Source: Neospora caninum Liverpool (taxonomy: Eukaryota; Apicomplexa; Conoidasida; Eucoccidiorida; Sarcocystidae). From it: 64,000 bases of DNA. The position numbers and the translations under genes are program-made. Positions 1 through 12,129 of this stretch are shown here, in pieces; the first letter of the stretch is position 1, and each line of letters opens with the position of its first letter. The notes below the pieces were generated by a model that was not told the origin of the DNA, did no database searches, and saw only the letters and a program-made list of their open reading frames with translations. The stretch is taken from the NCBI RefSeq assembly GCF_000208865.1, contig NC_018394.1:4591797-4655796 (forward strand), written 5' to 3'.

Positions 1-166
1 TCTCCGCTACACGCCCCCGCTCCTAGGCTCCCCTTTTCCTCACTCCTTCTCCGGCTTCTCGCGGTGCGCCACCGGATATGTGCTTGGCGCCAGCTTTTCT
101 CCAGTTCCTTCTTCGGCTTTCGTTTCTTCTTCCCTGCTTCGTGCGTCGTCGCTCGCCTCTATTCGT

Positions 167-1861
167 TCAGGGCGTCGGCGTCTCCGGTCTCTCTGTCGCC
201 ACCTCCGTTGTCTCTGCCTCCCCGCGTTGCTCCTTTCCCGCTTCTTCTTGCTCTTCCGCCTTCCGCTTCTGTTCAGCCAGCGCCGCCTTGATCTTCATCA
301 CACGCGCTGTGAAGAGTGCCCGGTCCAGAATCACCGTCGCGCCGCCTCCGCAAGACGTGGAGTTGAGCACGTCACAAACGATGGCCCGTCCCGCCCACCA
401 CGCGTTTTCCTCTTCTCTCCTTTCTTTCTCTCTCGCTTCCGCGTCGCCGCTCTCTGCACGACTTGCCATGTCGAATACGAAAGGCCGGTGCGGCGACGGC
501 GAGGGAGAACCGCGAGAAGAAGCAGAGGCCGGCACAGAGAGCCGCGCCTCATCCTGTGAGGCGACTTCCGGCCCCGCGTCGCTTTGGGCTCGCCCTGCCC
601 GAGACCTCGACCGAAGCCAGAAGAGCTGTTGATCTGACGCGTGCCACAGAGCGTCCTCGTCCCGCTCCGTGTCGGCCTCGCCTTTTTCTGCCTCTGCAGC
701 GTCTTCGCTGCTTCGCGCCTTCTCAAAGGCGTTCAAAAGAAGTTCCAGAGGAAAGTCTCGGCCCTCCGTCAAAATCTTGAGGTTGGTCAAAAGCTGGTAG
801 AGCGGGTGACCTGTGTGCCGGAACTCCAGGCGAACTGTGTCTTCAGTCAGTTCGATGTGAGAGAAAACTTCTGAAGCTGAACACGTCGGTGAAAGAGAAG
901 AGTGAGACGTCCGAGCGAGAGAATCAGACAGACAGGAGGACGCTGGAGCCGAAGACGCGCCAGGAACTAGGGCGGAAGAGGAAGATGAAGAGGACGAAGA
1001 GGACGAAGACGGCGAGGAAGGACGGGAAGACGAGAAAGGAGGAGGCACAGAGCCAAGCATGACGTTTTTGTGGACGGGGCCATGCTCATGCGGCTTCTCT
1101 AAGCGACTGAGGAGCTCGCCAGTGAAGTGCAGCACGGCAGAAAGTTGCGAGGGAGAAGACGGAGAAGAAGAATTAAAGAGGGAAACGAGACTCGACGCGT
1201 TTGTCGAGTCGCAAGACGCAGGAGACGCAGCAGACACAGGCGGAGAAGGAGGCGAAGATGGTGAAGGAGATGAAGAAGGCCCAGACGACAGGTAACATTT
1301 CAAAGTTGGCAGGGGGAGAGAGAGAGGGAAACGAGCATGGGTGCGAGCACCAGGGATCGGGGAGGAATCGAGCACAAGCGAAGAACACCACGCGTGCGGC
1401 AGGGCGGCGGAGGAAGCGAGAGAAGAAAACGCTAAGCAACGAAGTGGCAAACGCGGCGAGAATGGAAGGCCCCCAACCGTCTGCCTCATTCGTCGCCTCG
1501 CGGCCACGTGAGCGTCCAACTGAAACAGGGTTCTGTGTGCTAGGACTGGCCGGTCCCCTTCGCTTCCCCGCGTATCCGACGTCTCCCAGGCGCCGCGCGA
1601 GTGTCTCTGGAGACAGTCTCCGTTCAGAGAGTCCCTCGCGGCGTGACCCTGCCGACTCTGGGCGTGACAAGCTCGGAGACAGGCCTGTGGCGCTGCTGCG
1701 AAGGAGGAGGAGGCAACCCTCGGCGCGGCTGCCTGTGTGCGTTCGCTGTGGGCATGCGATTCGCGAAAAGCCGAGAACACTGCCGACCCGCACGGCCCGA
1801 GGCAGGCAGGGCGCGTGGCGATCGGGCGAAGCGACACGAGGCGAGAACCAGCGGGAGACAT
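167..1861 (-). CDS. Unrecognised Ser-rich protein, single exon
   Basis: The frame stays open on the minus strand from 2152 to a stop at 167. I favour the Met at 1861, giving 564 residues, because it is followed by an Arg/Ser/Ala-rich stretch (MSPAGSRLVSLRPIATRP) that looks like a mitochondrial presequence. The Met at 2152 would add 97 residues rich in Phe and Leu. The first half is low complexity with Ser/Pro runs; a pure Ser run is encoded near 975-1010. Two blocks look like folded sequence: about residues 330-381 (containing HPLYQLLTNLKILTEGRDF) and about 492-536 (containing VLNSTSCGGGATVILDRAL), followed by a charged Lys/Glu helix and an acidic-polar tail. I do not recognise a family, so no function is given. 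It is transcribed away from the EngB gene, so 1.9-3.6 kb probably holds both promoters. Confidence 0.6.
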   Translation of the reverse strand: MSPAGSRLVSLRPIATRPACLGPCGSAVFSAFRESHAHSERTQAAAPRVASSSFAAAPQACLRACHAQSRQGHAARDSLNGDCLQRHSRGAWETSDTRGSEGDRPVLAHRTLFQLDAHVAARRRMRQTVGGLPFSPRLPLRCLAFSSLASSAALPHAWCSSLVLDSSPIPGARTHARFPLSLPLPTLKCYLSSGPSSSPSPSSPPSPPVSAASPASCDSTNASSLVSLFNSSSPSSPSQLSAVLHFTGELLSRLEKPHEHGPVHKNVMLGSVPPPFSSSRPSSPSSSSSSSSSSSSALVPGASSAPASSCLSDSLARTSHSSLSPTCSASEVFSHIELTEDTVRLEFRHTGHPLYQLLTNLKILTEGRDFPLELLLNAFEKARSSEDAAEAEKGEADTERDEDALWHASDQQLFWLRSRSRAGRAQSDAGPEVASQDEARLSVPASASSRGSPSPSPHRPFVFDMASRAESGDAEAREKERREEENAWWAGRAIVCDVLNSTSCGGGATVILDRALFTARVMKIKAALAEQKRKAEEQEEAGKEQRGEAETTEVATERPETPTP

Positions 1862-3613
1862 GATCAGGGAAGAGCGCGAGCAGGGACGCGCACGCAGCGT
1901 GGGAAACGCAAGAGAAAGAGGAAGCAGAAAAGGCAGAAGAAAAAAAGAAAACAGAAGTGTGTGGAGAGAAACAGACGCGTTTGTGGGACCGGAGACAGGA
2001 ACGAGGAACAGAAGGTCAGGAACCCGCGCAGGGGCGAAAGAAGGCGATCCCGCGCTCTCCCAGGCCACACCGGGCGGCGCGTGCCAGGGCCGCAGAGAAG
2101 AAAAGACGCAGAAAGGAAAACGGACGAGGACGAAGAAGGCGAGAAGGAACACGGCGACAGTTCAGGGTGAAAAGAGAGGAGACAGCAAGAGCTCCACCCC
2201 GGTACGGTGGACGTCTCGTGCGCGAAGGCGCCAAGAAGCACAGGCATGCAGAACTGGGTAGTCACGCGCATAGATGTATCTACAGGCAAAACTCGGCGGA
2301 CATAGGTCTGTCAGTTAGAAGACGGAGATACGTATATTTGTGTAGGCATGTCCTGACATGGATCCTCACACGTTTTAACAGCCAGATATTAAGGTGTGTA
2401 GGTCTGTGGATATGTCGGCGCAGAAAGCACACTCGTCCGTATTCCACGCTGGCGGCTGGCCGTGAAAGTTCCAAGGCACCGACCCACCGCACGGTTCCCA
2501 CGAAGGGAGCATGGAAAGAGAAGTATGCAGGGGAAAAGAAGTCGCACAAAAGAAAAAGCTTGCAGAAAATCCTTGACCCCACCAAACGGCGAAGCAACAA
2601 CAGCTGGAGAGAAACATGAAGAACCTCTTTCGCTTCACTGATATGAAGGTTTGGGTGTGTTTTTGAGGCGCGTGCCGACTTTTCTTCCGCGACTCAAAAA
2701 ACCCGACGTCGGCCTCGATTTTTCGCAGTTGAGATCTCTCCTCTGTCTCTGCCTCAAAGGCCTTTTTCAAAGGACTACTTTGTATTCGCAGGCTTCGAGG
2801 TCTTTGGGGGAAACGGAGCGTCGCGAGTTCGCCTCTTTTTCTGCGTGTGCCGCGTTGTTTGCGATTTTTGTCAAGACCCGCGCATGCAGCCAGACGCGGA
2901 CTCTGCGGAGGACTCAGCGCAGGTCGAGAGTGTTTGCACGAGAGCCAGGGATCTCCTGCGGCAATTTCATTTTCGTTCCGCAGCAGGCGTTTTTCGCTCT
3001 CCTCAAAAGGGCGGCTTGTTCCTCGCCCCTTCCCCCTCTGTTTTCGGTGACTGCATGCGCTGGACATCCGGTCGACGCGCGTTCAGCGGCGCAAACGACC
3101 ACTAAACAGCCTTCGGGGGATAAGCGAGGGGGAAGTTTGAGAGAGATCTTTTGCAGACACACGAAGGGGAAGGGGGAGAGAGATTGCGAGGAAACTAGAG
3201 AGAGAAAGAAGCAGCCGCGGAGACACAGGAGACACACAGAGACGCACGTGGAGATACACACATGGCGAGGGAGAGAGACAGGGGCTGCTCATCGAAATCG
3301 CGGCCTAAGTAGACCTCAAGGGGAACCTGACGGTAGTGTTTGGCGTTGATCTTCTTCTTTGTTTTCTCCGTTTTTTCGACGCTCTCCTTCGCGCTCCGCG
3401 CCTCTGTCGCAGTACCCTTGAGTCTCTCTGAGTCACGGGTGTCTCCCTCTCTACGGAGAGTGAGAGCCCCTCTGTCTCTTCCGCCGCGTCTCTCTGTCTT
3501 CTCCTCTCCTCTCCTCATCGGTTGTCTCTCCGCCTTCTTCCCCTGCCTGGTTGAGCTCTTTTCTTCGCGGGGATCTTCCTCTGTCATCTGAGGCTCGGTC
3601 GAAACAAGACGCC
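1862..3613. other. Divergent intergenic region
   Basis: This spacer lies between the minus-strand gene and the plus-strand EngB gene. It contains many purine- or pyrimidine-biased tracts (for example near 3340-3600) that create long but low-complexity frames on both strands. No tRNA, repeat array or convincing exon was seen. It probably carries both promoters and 5' leaders; I cannot point to a specific promoter element. Confidence 0.5.
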
Positions 3614-6600
3614 ATGAGCAGCCTCTCTCCACGCGCGGGCCCTCTCTCCCGCCATGCCCCCGCTCGCAGCCTTTTTACCCCATGGCGAAGCCGAGTTTCG
3701 GCAACGCCTCCTCGCTGGCGGTTCTTCCCGGGACTACAAGAAAGAAGCGAGAGAGCGACAGACGCGGCGTCTCTGCGGCCTCGTGAGCCCAGTGTCTCCG
3801 TCTGCAGCGTTGCCGCACTTGACGGGGGCGCCCGCGCGTCGCGACACCGAGAGAAAGGAGAAAGGCAGACACCGGCGCTAGCTGGCGACGGCGACGCGGG
3901 AGAAGGCTCACGAAGAAGGAATGGAGAGGGTCCGGAAGCGCCAAGAGACGAGGAAGCCGGAGAGAGACGAAGAAAGAGCAACGCGGGCGGGCCCCGTGGT
4001 TCTCGCCTGCTTCCCCCACGGCGGAGTCCCCAATCCATGCAGAACGGTCCTCTCCACAAAAGCCCTTTCCATCGTCAGCGACGTTTGTCTCTGCCCGGAC
4101 CAGAGACTTGCGTCGACATGTCGGCTGTCTCTCTTCTTTCTCGTTTCTGCCTTTCGTCAAAGGTGCCGTGTCTCGCCGCCCCTCTGTCTCCCTGTCTCCA
4201 TTTTCCTCTTTCGCTCCAGCGCAGTGCGATGCTGGCCTCTCTTGAGGGCTGTTCCCTCTCTTCAGTTGCGTGTCTTCGTGGGGTAGAGCCGTCTCGAGGC
4301 GATGGCGCCGCCTGTTCTTCCAGGGGGTTCCCGTCGCGGTCTCCCGCGCCGCGTTGTGCGTCATCAGGCGCCTCGTTCTCGTCCTGCCTCGCGTTCGCCC
4401 CTCTGTCGCTTCCTCGCCCTCCCGACCCTTTCGTTTTCTCGTCCTCTACGGCCTCTCTGCGGGCGCCCCGCAGCGCACGCTCTTTCCTTTCTCTCTCCCT
4501 CGCAAAGTTGTTTGCGCCTCGACGGAAAGCGTCTCCTGTCCTCTATCCCGCGGGTCTCCTGCCTTCCCCTCAACCCGCGCCTGTCGCCAGCGACGTCTTC
4601 TCTCCCTCGTCCTCTGCCGTCGCGGCGTCGAGACCTTCTCTGCAGAAGCGCATGAAAGGCGTGCACAAACTGGACCGACGCGTCCAATCTCGTGTCGTTC
4701 AGTTGGGCCTTGGAGCACCCCGGAACACCGGCGAAAAGCGGCAGCAGGTACATCGAACTTGTCTCTTCTCTGCCGGGTCGGGGGGGGGGGGGGCGAACGG
4801 TGTGCGTTCCTCCGCTGCGACGCGGACACAAGTTCGTGAAGCTTCGCTGGAGGGGTGCGCGACCCGGAGGCGGCGTCTCTCTCGGCCGCCAGCCGAGGCG
4901 TCACGCTATTTCCCCAAACACCCAGGTCCAACGTCCTCAGCTCCGTGGGTCGGCGGCGAGGCGTCGGACGCTCAGCCCGTTTTGCGGTTCCCTTTCTCGC
5001 GGGTCGTTGTGCGGCGTGCACGTGCGTTTGCGCCTGGGTGTTCTCAGGCAGTGTTTGTCAGTTGTGGAACCGCGATCTTTGCTAGTTTCTAGCTCTTTTG
5101 TCTCCACATAACTCGCCTTGAATCGCTTCGTTGTGCTTTCTCTCGCCATTGGCGCTGCTGTCTTTGCGGCCCCCCGAGAGTTTGCCCTGCTCGTCTTTCC
5201 GTTGCTTTTTCGCCGGTGACGCCGGAATGCAGAAACAGGGGGTGCGTCGCGTGCCGTCGTCTGCGACAGATCCGGACGCCGTCCCCGTTTTCTATGCCTT
5301 TAGATCCTCCACGGCGATCGCAGCATGAGCGCGCGATGCCCCGTGTTTCTCGGGCAGCTGAAGCCTCGCCTCGGAAAGTGGCGAGCTGCGCTGAGAGAAG
5401 AAGAACTCCCGCCGCCGATTCTCCCCGAAGTGAGCGGAAAGAGAGGGAACTCCAAGTCGAAGGAGAAGGCAGGCACGAGAGGGGCGCGGGGCGAGGAAGA
5501 AGGACCGAGGCGAGCACGGGGCAACAGAGAGGGGACAGGAAAGGGGACGAAGGCGAAGCGCTGGATGACGGAAAAAGGCCGAAGAGTCGACAAAGCGAGA
5601 CGAGCAAACACTGGAAAAAAGGAGAGAGGCACAAGGGCGGCAAAGCGCGGGAGAGGACGGTGAAAAAAGCAAAAGAGGGAGTAGGGTTTTGGGGGAGTCG
5701 CAAGGGATATGGAGCGCGGCAAGGACACAAGGAAGACGGAACGGAAAACCAGGAAAAATGTACTGCAGTTGTCGAAGCGCGGAGGGCGAAGGGAGCACAA
5801 GAAGCGACGCCGGGCGACAGCGCAGAAAACACGAGAAGACGCGCTAAGACGCGAACCGCAGAGGAAGAGGAGGAAGAAACAGGGAAGAGGGGGGTTCGCA
5901 GAGGGCGAAGCAGTTGGAGAGACAGAGGCGCGAGGCTTCAGGACAGGATTCCGGTTTCGTCTGAGTGCTCCTCCGCGTCTCCTCTTTGTGTCTCCTGCCA
6001 GGTCGCCTTCGCAGGCCGCTCGAACGTGGGAAAGAGCAGTCTGCTGAACGAGCTCGCCGGCCGTCGCCTCACCTCGCTCGTGACGAGTCGGCCTGGCACC
6101 ACACAGCACCTCCACTTCTTTAAGGTGGGTTCCAAAAAGCAAACGCGAAGGCAGCCTCGAGCCGAGCGCACGGCGAAGCGGCAAAGGCGGAGCAGGCGCG
6201 TGTCCTCTCTCCACGTATTTGCGTCTTTCCCTGCCACAGAGGGACGTGAGGTGCTCCGGCATTAACTTTTGTCCCTGGTGCGTGGGGATGATGCGTCGTC
6301 CTCCCGACTCGCGCTATGCTTCCAAGCCACAACGTCTTGCCCTGCTCGTCCTACGTCGCTTCCGAGAGATGCTCTCGTATTTTCTTCTTCTCCCTTTCTC
6401 TCTTTCTCTCCCGTTCTCCCTTTCTCTCTTTCTCCCTTTCTCCCCCCTCAACCTTTCTCTCTTTTTCTGTCCTCGTCCTGCTTCTTTTCTCCCTTTCTCT
6501 CTTTTTCTGTCCCCGTCTTGCTTCTTTTCTCCCTTTCTCTCTTTTTCTGTCCCCGTCTTGCTTCTTTTCTCCCTTTCTCTCTTTTTCTGTCCCCGTCTTG

Positions 6601-9600
6601 CTTCTTTTCTCCCTTTCTCTCTTTTTCTGTCCCCGTCTTGCTTCTTTTCTCCCTTTCTCTCTTTTTCTGTCTCCGTCTTGCTTCTTTTCTCCCTTTGTCT
6701 GTCGCTGCCGTGCATCTTGTCTCTCTCTGTCGCGTTCTTCCCTGGTTGGCGGCTCTGCGCTCACTGCCCCATCTGGCGACAAGCCGGCAGGAAGAACGTT
6801 TAGACCATAGCTAGGCCATGCAGTGTTATCACATTATAAACCGTTGTCTCTGCGCCCCACTGCTTTCTGTTTTCGCTTCTCAGGCAGGGTCGCCGCCCGT
6901 TCTCTGCCTCGTCGATCTTCCAGGATACGGCTTTGCCAAGGCAGCCGCAGCGACTCGTCTGCAGTGGACTGAGTTTTCTCTCTACTACCTCAAGACACGC
7001 AAGTAGGAACCACGCGCTATGTGCACGTCGTGTACCCTGTTTTTACCCTTGCCTGGCTCTTCCACTTCCACACAAAGTTCAGTCCATGCATGTGCTCTGC
7101 CGCACGCGAGAGAGACGCGTGCGCTGAATCGTGCAAGGAGACACTTGTTTGGAAACCTGTGAGGAATCCGGTTTGATAGGCCGTGTCGAAAGACAGGGAG
7201 GGGGGCATACGTGCGCGAGAAGATTCCCACACGTTATACACGCATTTGGCCGGCCATGCATCAGACTTGCCCATAGAGGGGGATGCATTCCATCTGTTGT
7301 CGGCAGCCAGAAAGGACAAAGAAGATTCGAAACAAGTGGAAAAAATCGAGACCGCAGTTTCTTCGGTTTTTCGTAACCCCCCGCAAGGCGTCAATAGTCC
7401 AACGGTTAGGATACCTGCCTTCCAAGCAGGTGACCCGGGTTCGACTCCCGGTTGACGCAGCTTGTCCCCAGGCGCCGGGTGTCTGTTTCCCCTTGGAAAA
7501 TCGTCCTGTCGGGTGTCTTAACTTCGTCTCCCTTTCCCTCGGAGTTTTTCTTCCACTGTGCACACTTCCAATACTTTTCCCCTGGACCTGTCTCGTCGCA
7601 CGTCTCCCTCCCTCCCCACTTGACGGGGGACTTCCCTCGTCTTCCAGTGCTCCCACCGGCGAGCCTCGAAGATGTCTCTTTCTCCACTGTTGTGCTTGTC
7701 GCTGTACGGCCATTTTAAAAAGAAAAGATACAAAAGCAAATGTGCTTTGAGTGTGCGTCGAGAGAATGCTGAGACCAGAGAGGAGAAAGACTTGCTGGCA
7801 GCTGAACTTGGGCGGTGGGGCAGACGGGGGGGGGCGGCTCTTCCTGGCGTTTGCTGTTATCCTTGTAAAGAGAAAAGCTTGTGTTTATCCCTCCTGCTGT
7901 GTTTTTCCTTTACCAAGCTGTTTCAGTTCTCCTCGTTCCGGATAGCCTCATCGTGTGCATCTTCCCTCGTAGTCCCGTCTGAGATCTGGATTCATATCAG
8001 AACCTTTCTCTCTCTCTCTCTATATATAGGCATATATGGTTTCTCGTGGAATATGTGCAACGTTTTTCTGCTCTCGTCTGTCGGTGTTTTCCTGTTTTCC
8101 AGTGTCTGTTTCGCGAGCTTTTTGCGCTTGGAAGAGGTCTTGTCGCCAGGCGCGGGAGGGGGGGGGTGCGACAGGCACTCGCGCAGGTTTATGTGTTTGT
8201 TTTTTTAGAGAGAGGGATCTCGGCAGCGCGCCTCTGTCATTTATGGGGAATGGTCTTGTGTCTTGCATGTTTTTCTGCTCGTTCTGCTCAGAAATCTCCG
8301 ACGCGTATTTGTTCTGATCGACGCACGGCACGGCTTGAAGGAGAGCGACAAAGAGATGCTTCACTTTCTTCATCGCTGGGGAGTTAGTTGGCAACTTGTC
8401 TTGACCAAAGCGGATCTTGTGAAGCCGAAAGACCTCGTGAAGACACTCATGCTGGTGAGAAGCGAGTTTGTGTTTCTGTTCCTGTCATTCAGGTGTCTAT
8501 GTTTGTGCCATCATCTCTGGCGCGTTTTTTTCGCGACATATCAGCTCGCGAACACTCAGTATATCCATGAGTCTATTCCGGGCACACCTTGTCTTCTATC
8601 GGTGTGCTCTAAATCTAAATTCACCTCACAACTTTGATTTTTTGTTGCAATGACCTTTGTACTCCAAATAATTACAGGTTTTGCATTGGCGTGCCGATGT
8701 TCTGTCTCTGCGTCGTGGTCGTGTGTGGCGTGCCTTCTCTCTTTCGCTTTCTCTCTGCCTGTTTCGCTTTTCTCTCCGCTGCACGCTTGTGTCGCTCTTG
8801 GCGTCATCACTCTCGCAGCGGTTGCCGGGGCTCTTCACTTTTCGCTTTGCCCTCCCTTCCTTTGCATGCATCTTTTGCCACTCCCGTTTCGCGCTCCGTC
8901 GACCTCTTCGCTTTGCCAGGTGAAAGAAGACGCCAAGGCCTTTCGACACCAAGCGGCGGACCCAGTCGCCGTCAGCGCCTTGAGGCATCAAGCCCTCGAC
9001 GTGCTGCGGCGCGAGATGGACGGCCTAAAAATCGACAAGGAAATCGTCAAGCACAGGATCCGCTTGCGGGTAAGCGATTGGGTGGAGGGGGGGGGGCGGT
9101 GAAGCCTGGCCTCCATGGGTGCGGGCGGAGAAGAAAAGAACGCCTCGCATTCCTCCGACGTGAGGGGACGAGACCAAAGCGGCAGCGGAAATGGATCCCC
9201 GCCCCGACGTATATTTGTGGGGAAGATCGCGCAGCCCCATTTCCATCTGATGCTTGAGCGATGCGAAGCAGAACTGACACCAGAGAAGGCTGTGTCTTCA
9301 GGGCTGCCTGCATCTGTTTGCATTCCACTTTGCTGCCCTCGTGAACTCCTCGTCTCTGTCTGTAGGGGCTTGGAATCCGCTTTCGCGGGATTCGTGTCTT
9401 GTCCGGCCTTCGCCTATACGCTTCGGGAGAGCTCTGTGCGAATGTCTCTTCGCGGCTACCGTGCATGCGCGTTTCTGTCTGCGCAGATCCACAGCAAGCT
9501 GGAGGAGCGGCGCCTGCGTCGGCAACTGAAGGCGGCCGCGAAGAAGAAGACGAAGAGCGAGGAGGGGCGCGAAGGAGACGGCCGGGCGCACTCTCTCTCT

Positions 9601-12095
9601 CGACCTTCCTCCTGGGTCACTGCTGCTTGCAAAGAAGGGGTGGATCTCGATTCCCGAGGGAACGCAGTCGACGGCGAAGGCGCCGAGACAGGCTTGGACA
9701 CACCACCGATCCTGGAGCGCGTGAGAAGGCGGTGGAACTTTGAAGACGATTTCTCTTCGCAGGAAACAGCGACGGGGGATGTCGGTTCCGATCTTCCGAG
9801 AAACACAGCCGGACTGGAGTACGAAGGCGGAGACACGGAGCAGATCTCCTTAGACACGTTCATCGAGTGCACGGAAATGGGCCAAGGAAGTTGGCACCAC
9901 CGCCACAGCCTGGAGGCAACCGCGGAACTCCTTTCCGCTTCAGAGTTCCCTCACGCCGCGCCTTCGCCCCTATTGAACTCCGACCCTCGACAGGAGGAAC
10001 AGCCTATACACAGGGACCGAGACCTCTGTGGCTCTGAGGCTCTGCAACCCCTCGGTCGCAAGAGAGGCCGCAGGCGAGCGAGCGGTTCGAACCCTTCCTC
10101 TGGCGAACTTCTGGACGTCCCCGCTGCCGGGACCGAGGCGCGCCTCCAGTCGCCGGATCCGTGTCCGGCGTTCTTTGCAGCTGCCGACGCAGCCGCGCAA
10201 CTCGCGCTGGGACTGAATTCTTCTGTGGCGAAGGAAGAGAACGGCAGGCGTCGAGAACGTGCCTCGACTGCCTCTTTCGAATCTGGCGGGGAGGAAGATC
10301 CCCGCGCAAGGGTCCCCCGCATGGACGCCTCCTCGCCGTTCCCTAAACCCTCTCTTGCTTCCTCCTCTTTGGCCGCTCCCTCGCCTGCGTTCGATGTCGG
10401 AGAGGATGCGACCTGTCGAGCGCGAGGTGAGGAAGGAGATGTGCTGCGGCCTGCGTCACGACCGTCCTTGGCTGTGGACTTTGACTTGTCTCTGAGACCA
10501 GGCGGTTCCTCAGAGAGCGCCGGGCACGCCGGTGCGGTGACAGAAGGAGTCAAAAGCGAAGCAAGTGAAGTGCGGATGGGGAGAGGCTGCTTCAAAGACG
10601 AGGTCGATGCGCTCCATTTGAATCGAAAGATGTCAACGACAGAGAGCGGGGCCGAGTCAGAGCCAGGTGAAGTTTCGTTCCTCTCTTCTGCGCTGGATTC
10701 GCCCGCGCTCTTTGATTCCTTGGACGACGACGAAGACCCTTCTTTCCTCCTTCAGCGCTCGCTGCAAGGTTCCTCGCCCTCTTCCTCAGCATCACCATCC
10801 GGCGGCCCGCTCTCCGGGTCCGTCTCTGGCCGCCTCAGACGCGCAGTGCAGGAGACACAGGAGATTTGCAGGAGCAGCTGGCAGGCAGAGAGAGTGGGGG
10901 TAACGAGTGTGGCGTTTGAATTGACAGAGAAGGCGCCCGACGTGGAAGAAGAGGAAGACGAGGGAGAAGACGGATTTTCCTCGCCTTTTCCTTCTCTCGC
11001 TGAAGCGCGCCAAGCTGCGCGAACGCGAAAGAGCCGTCTTCGTCCTGCGCCCTCGCCGCGTCTCTCGGGCGTCGCGATGGGGCAAAAAGGAGACGTTCTG
11101 CTCCTCGAAGACGCAGGGCACCACACAGGCGGCGGCGGTGGTCAGGCAGGTCGTCGCGCGCGAAGACAAAGGAGAAGTCTATCGGGCGATGAGGCAGGAC
11201 GATTCGGCCCCGACCCTGATCCTCTGCAGCAAGCGCCAGAGCCGGGCGTGTACACAGGCGACTTCGAACGCGACATGCGCCAGTCCTGGGACCGCCGCAA
11301 ACGCATGGAACTGGAAGATCTCGGTAAGAAACCTGTGTGTGGCAACCAACGAAAACCGCTTTTCTACGCTCAATGCACATCTGAAATCTCCGTGTGGCCT
11401 TCCGGTAAGACGACACTCCAGAGCGCCGCCTTCAGCAGATTCCGTTCGTTGAAAACCCTGCGCCGTCCCCGTCGCCGCGCTGCTGAAGCTGTAGTTCTTT
11501 CGCCTGTGTCTCTGCATGCAAAAATATGTTCCGGAAAATAGGAAACCCGGCGCCGCTGACAGTTTGCTCAGCCCTTCTTTTAGGACGTGCCGTCGACGCT
11601 GAGAGTCCCTTGAGAGGGCGGCTTCGAAAGAGGCCAGAGTTCCTTGGAGGCCAGTCACGAGTTCCTGGCGTTTCCACGATTCTCGTGGTGCGTTTTCGCG
11701 TGGGTCGTGGTGCATGGAAGACCGCTTGAGAGAGCGATCGCGTGTTTTTCGGCTTTCTTCCTGTGGCGCCAACTGACGTGTGTGCCCTCGCTTCTTGCCA
11801 CTCTAAGCTTGTTTTTTCTTTTCTTGTTCTCTCTGTCAAGGTAACGCGCCGTCGCGTCCTCTGAGCCTCGGCAGTCGAAGCCGCGACAAGATCCAGTCTC
11901 GGGATGAACGCCCCACTCCGTTCTGGCGCCGGAGGAAAGGTAAAGGGTTATGGAAGCATTGTCTTGTCGCGGACTGGGTGTTGATGCCGAAGCAGCAACG
12001 CTTTCTCCTGAGCGTATCCCGCAGGGTCAGAAGTGCCAAAGAAATATGAAAGTCCTAAGGAGCACGTGCGCGTCGTGAAACGTTCATGTATATAC

Positions 12096-12129
<34 letters not shown>

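Noticed and set aside
5300..6262. 320-codon minus-strand frame
   Set aside because: It is antisense to EngB exons 2-3 and the intron between them; the plus strand carries unmistakable GTPase motifs.
6461..6697. Regularly spaced repeat that might suggest a CRISPR array
   Set aside because: The 40-bp units are directly adjacent with no unique spacers, and the genome is eukaryotic; this is a simple tandem repeat.
6219..6814. Long Ser/Phe/Leu-rich frames in all three plus phases and Arg/Lys/Glu frames on minus
   Set aside because: They are generated by the 40-bp pyrimidine repeat inside an EngB intron; being open in every phase is a repeat artefact.
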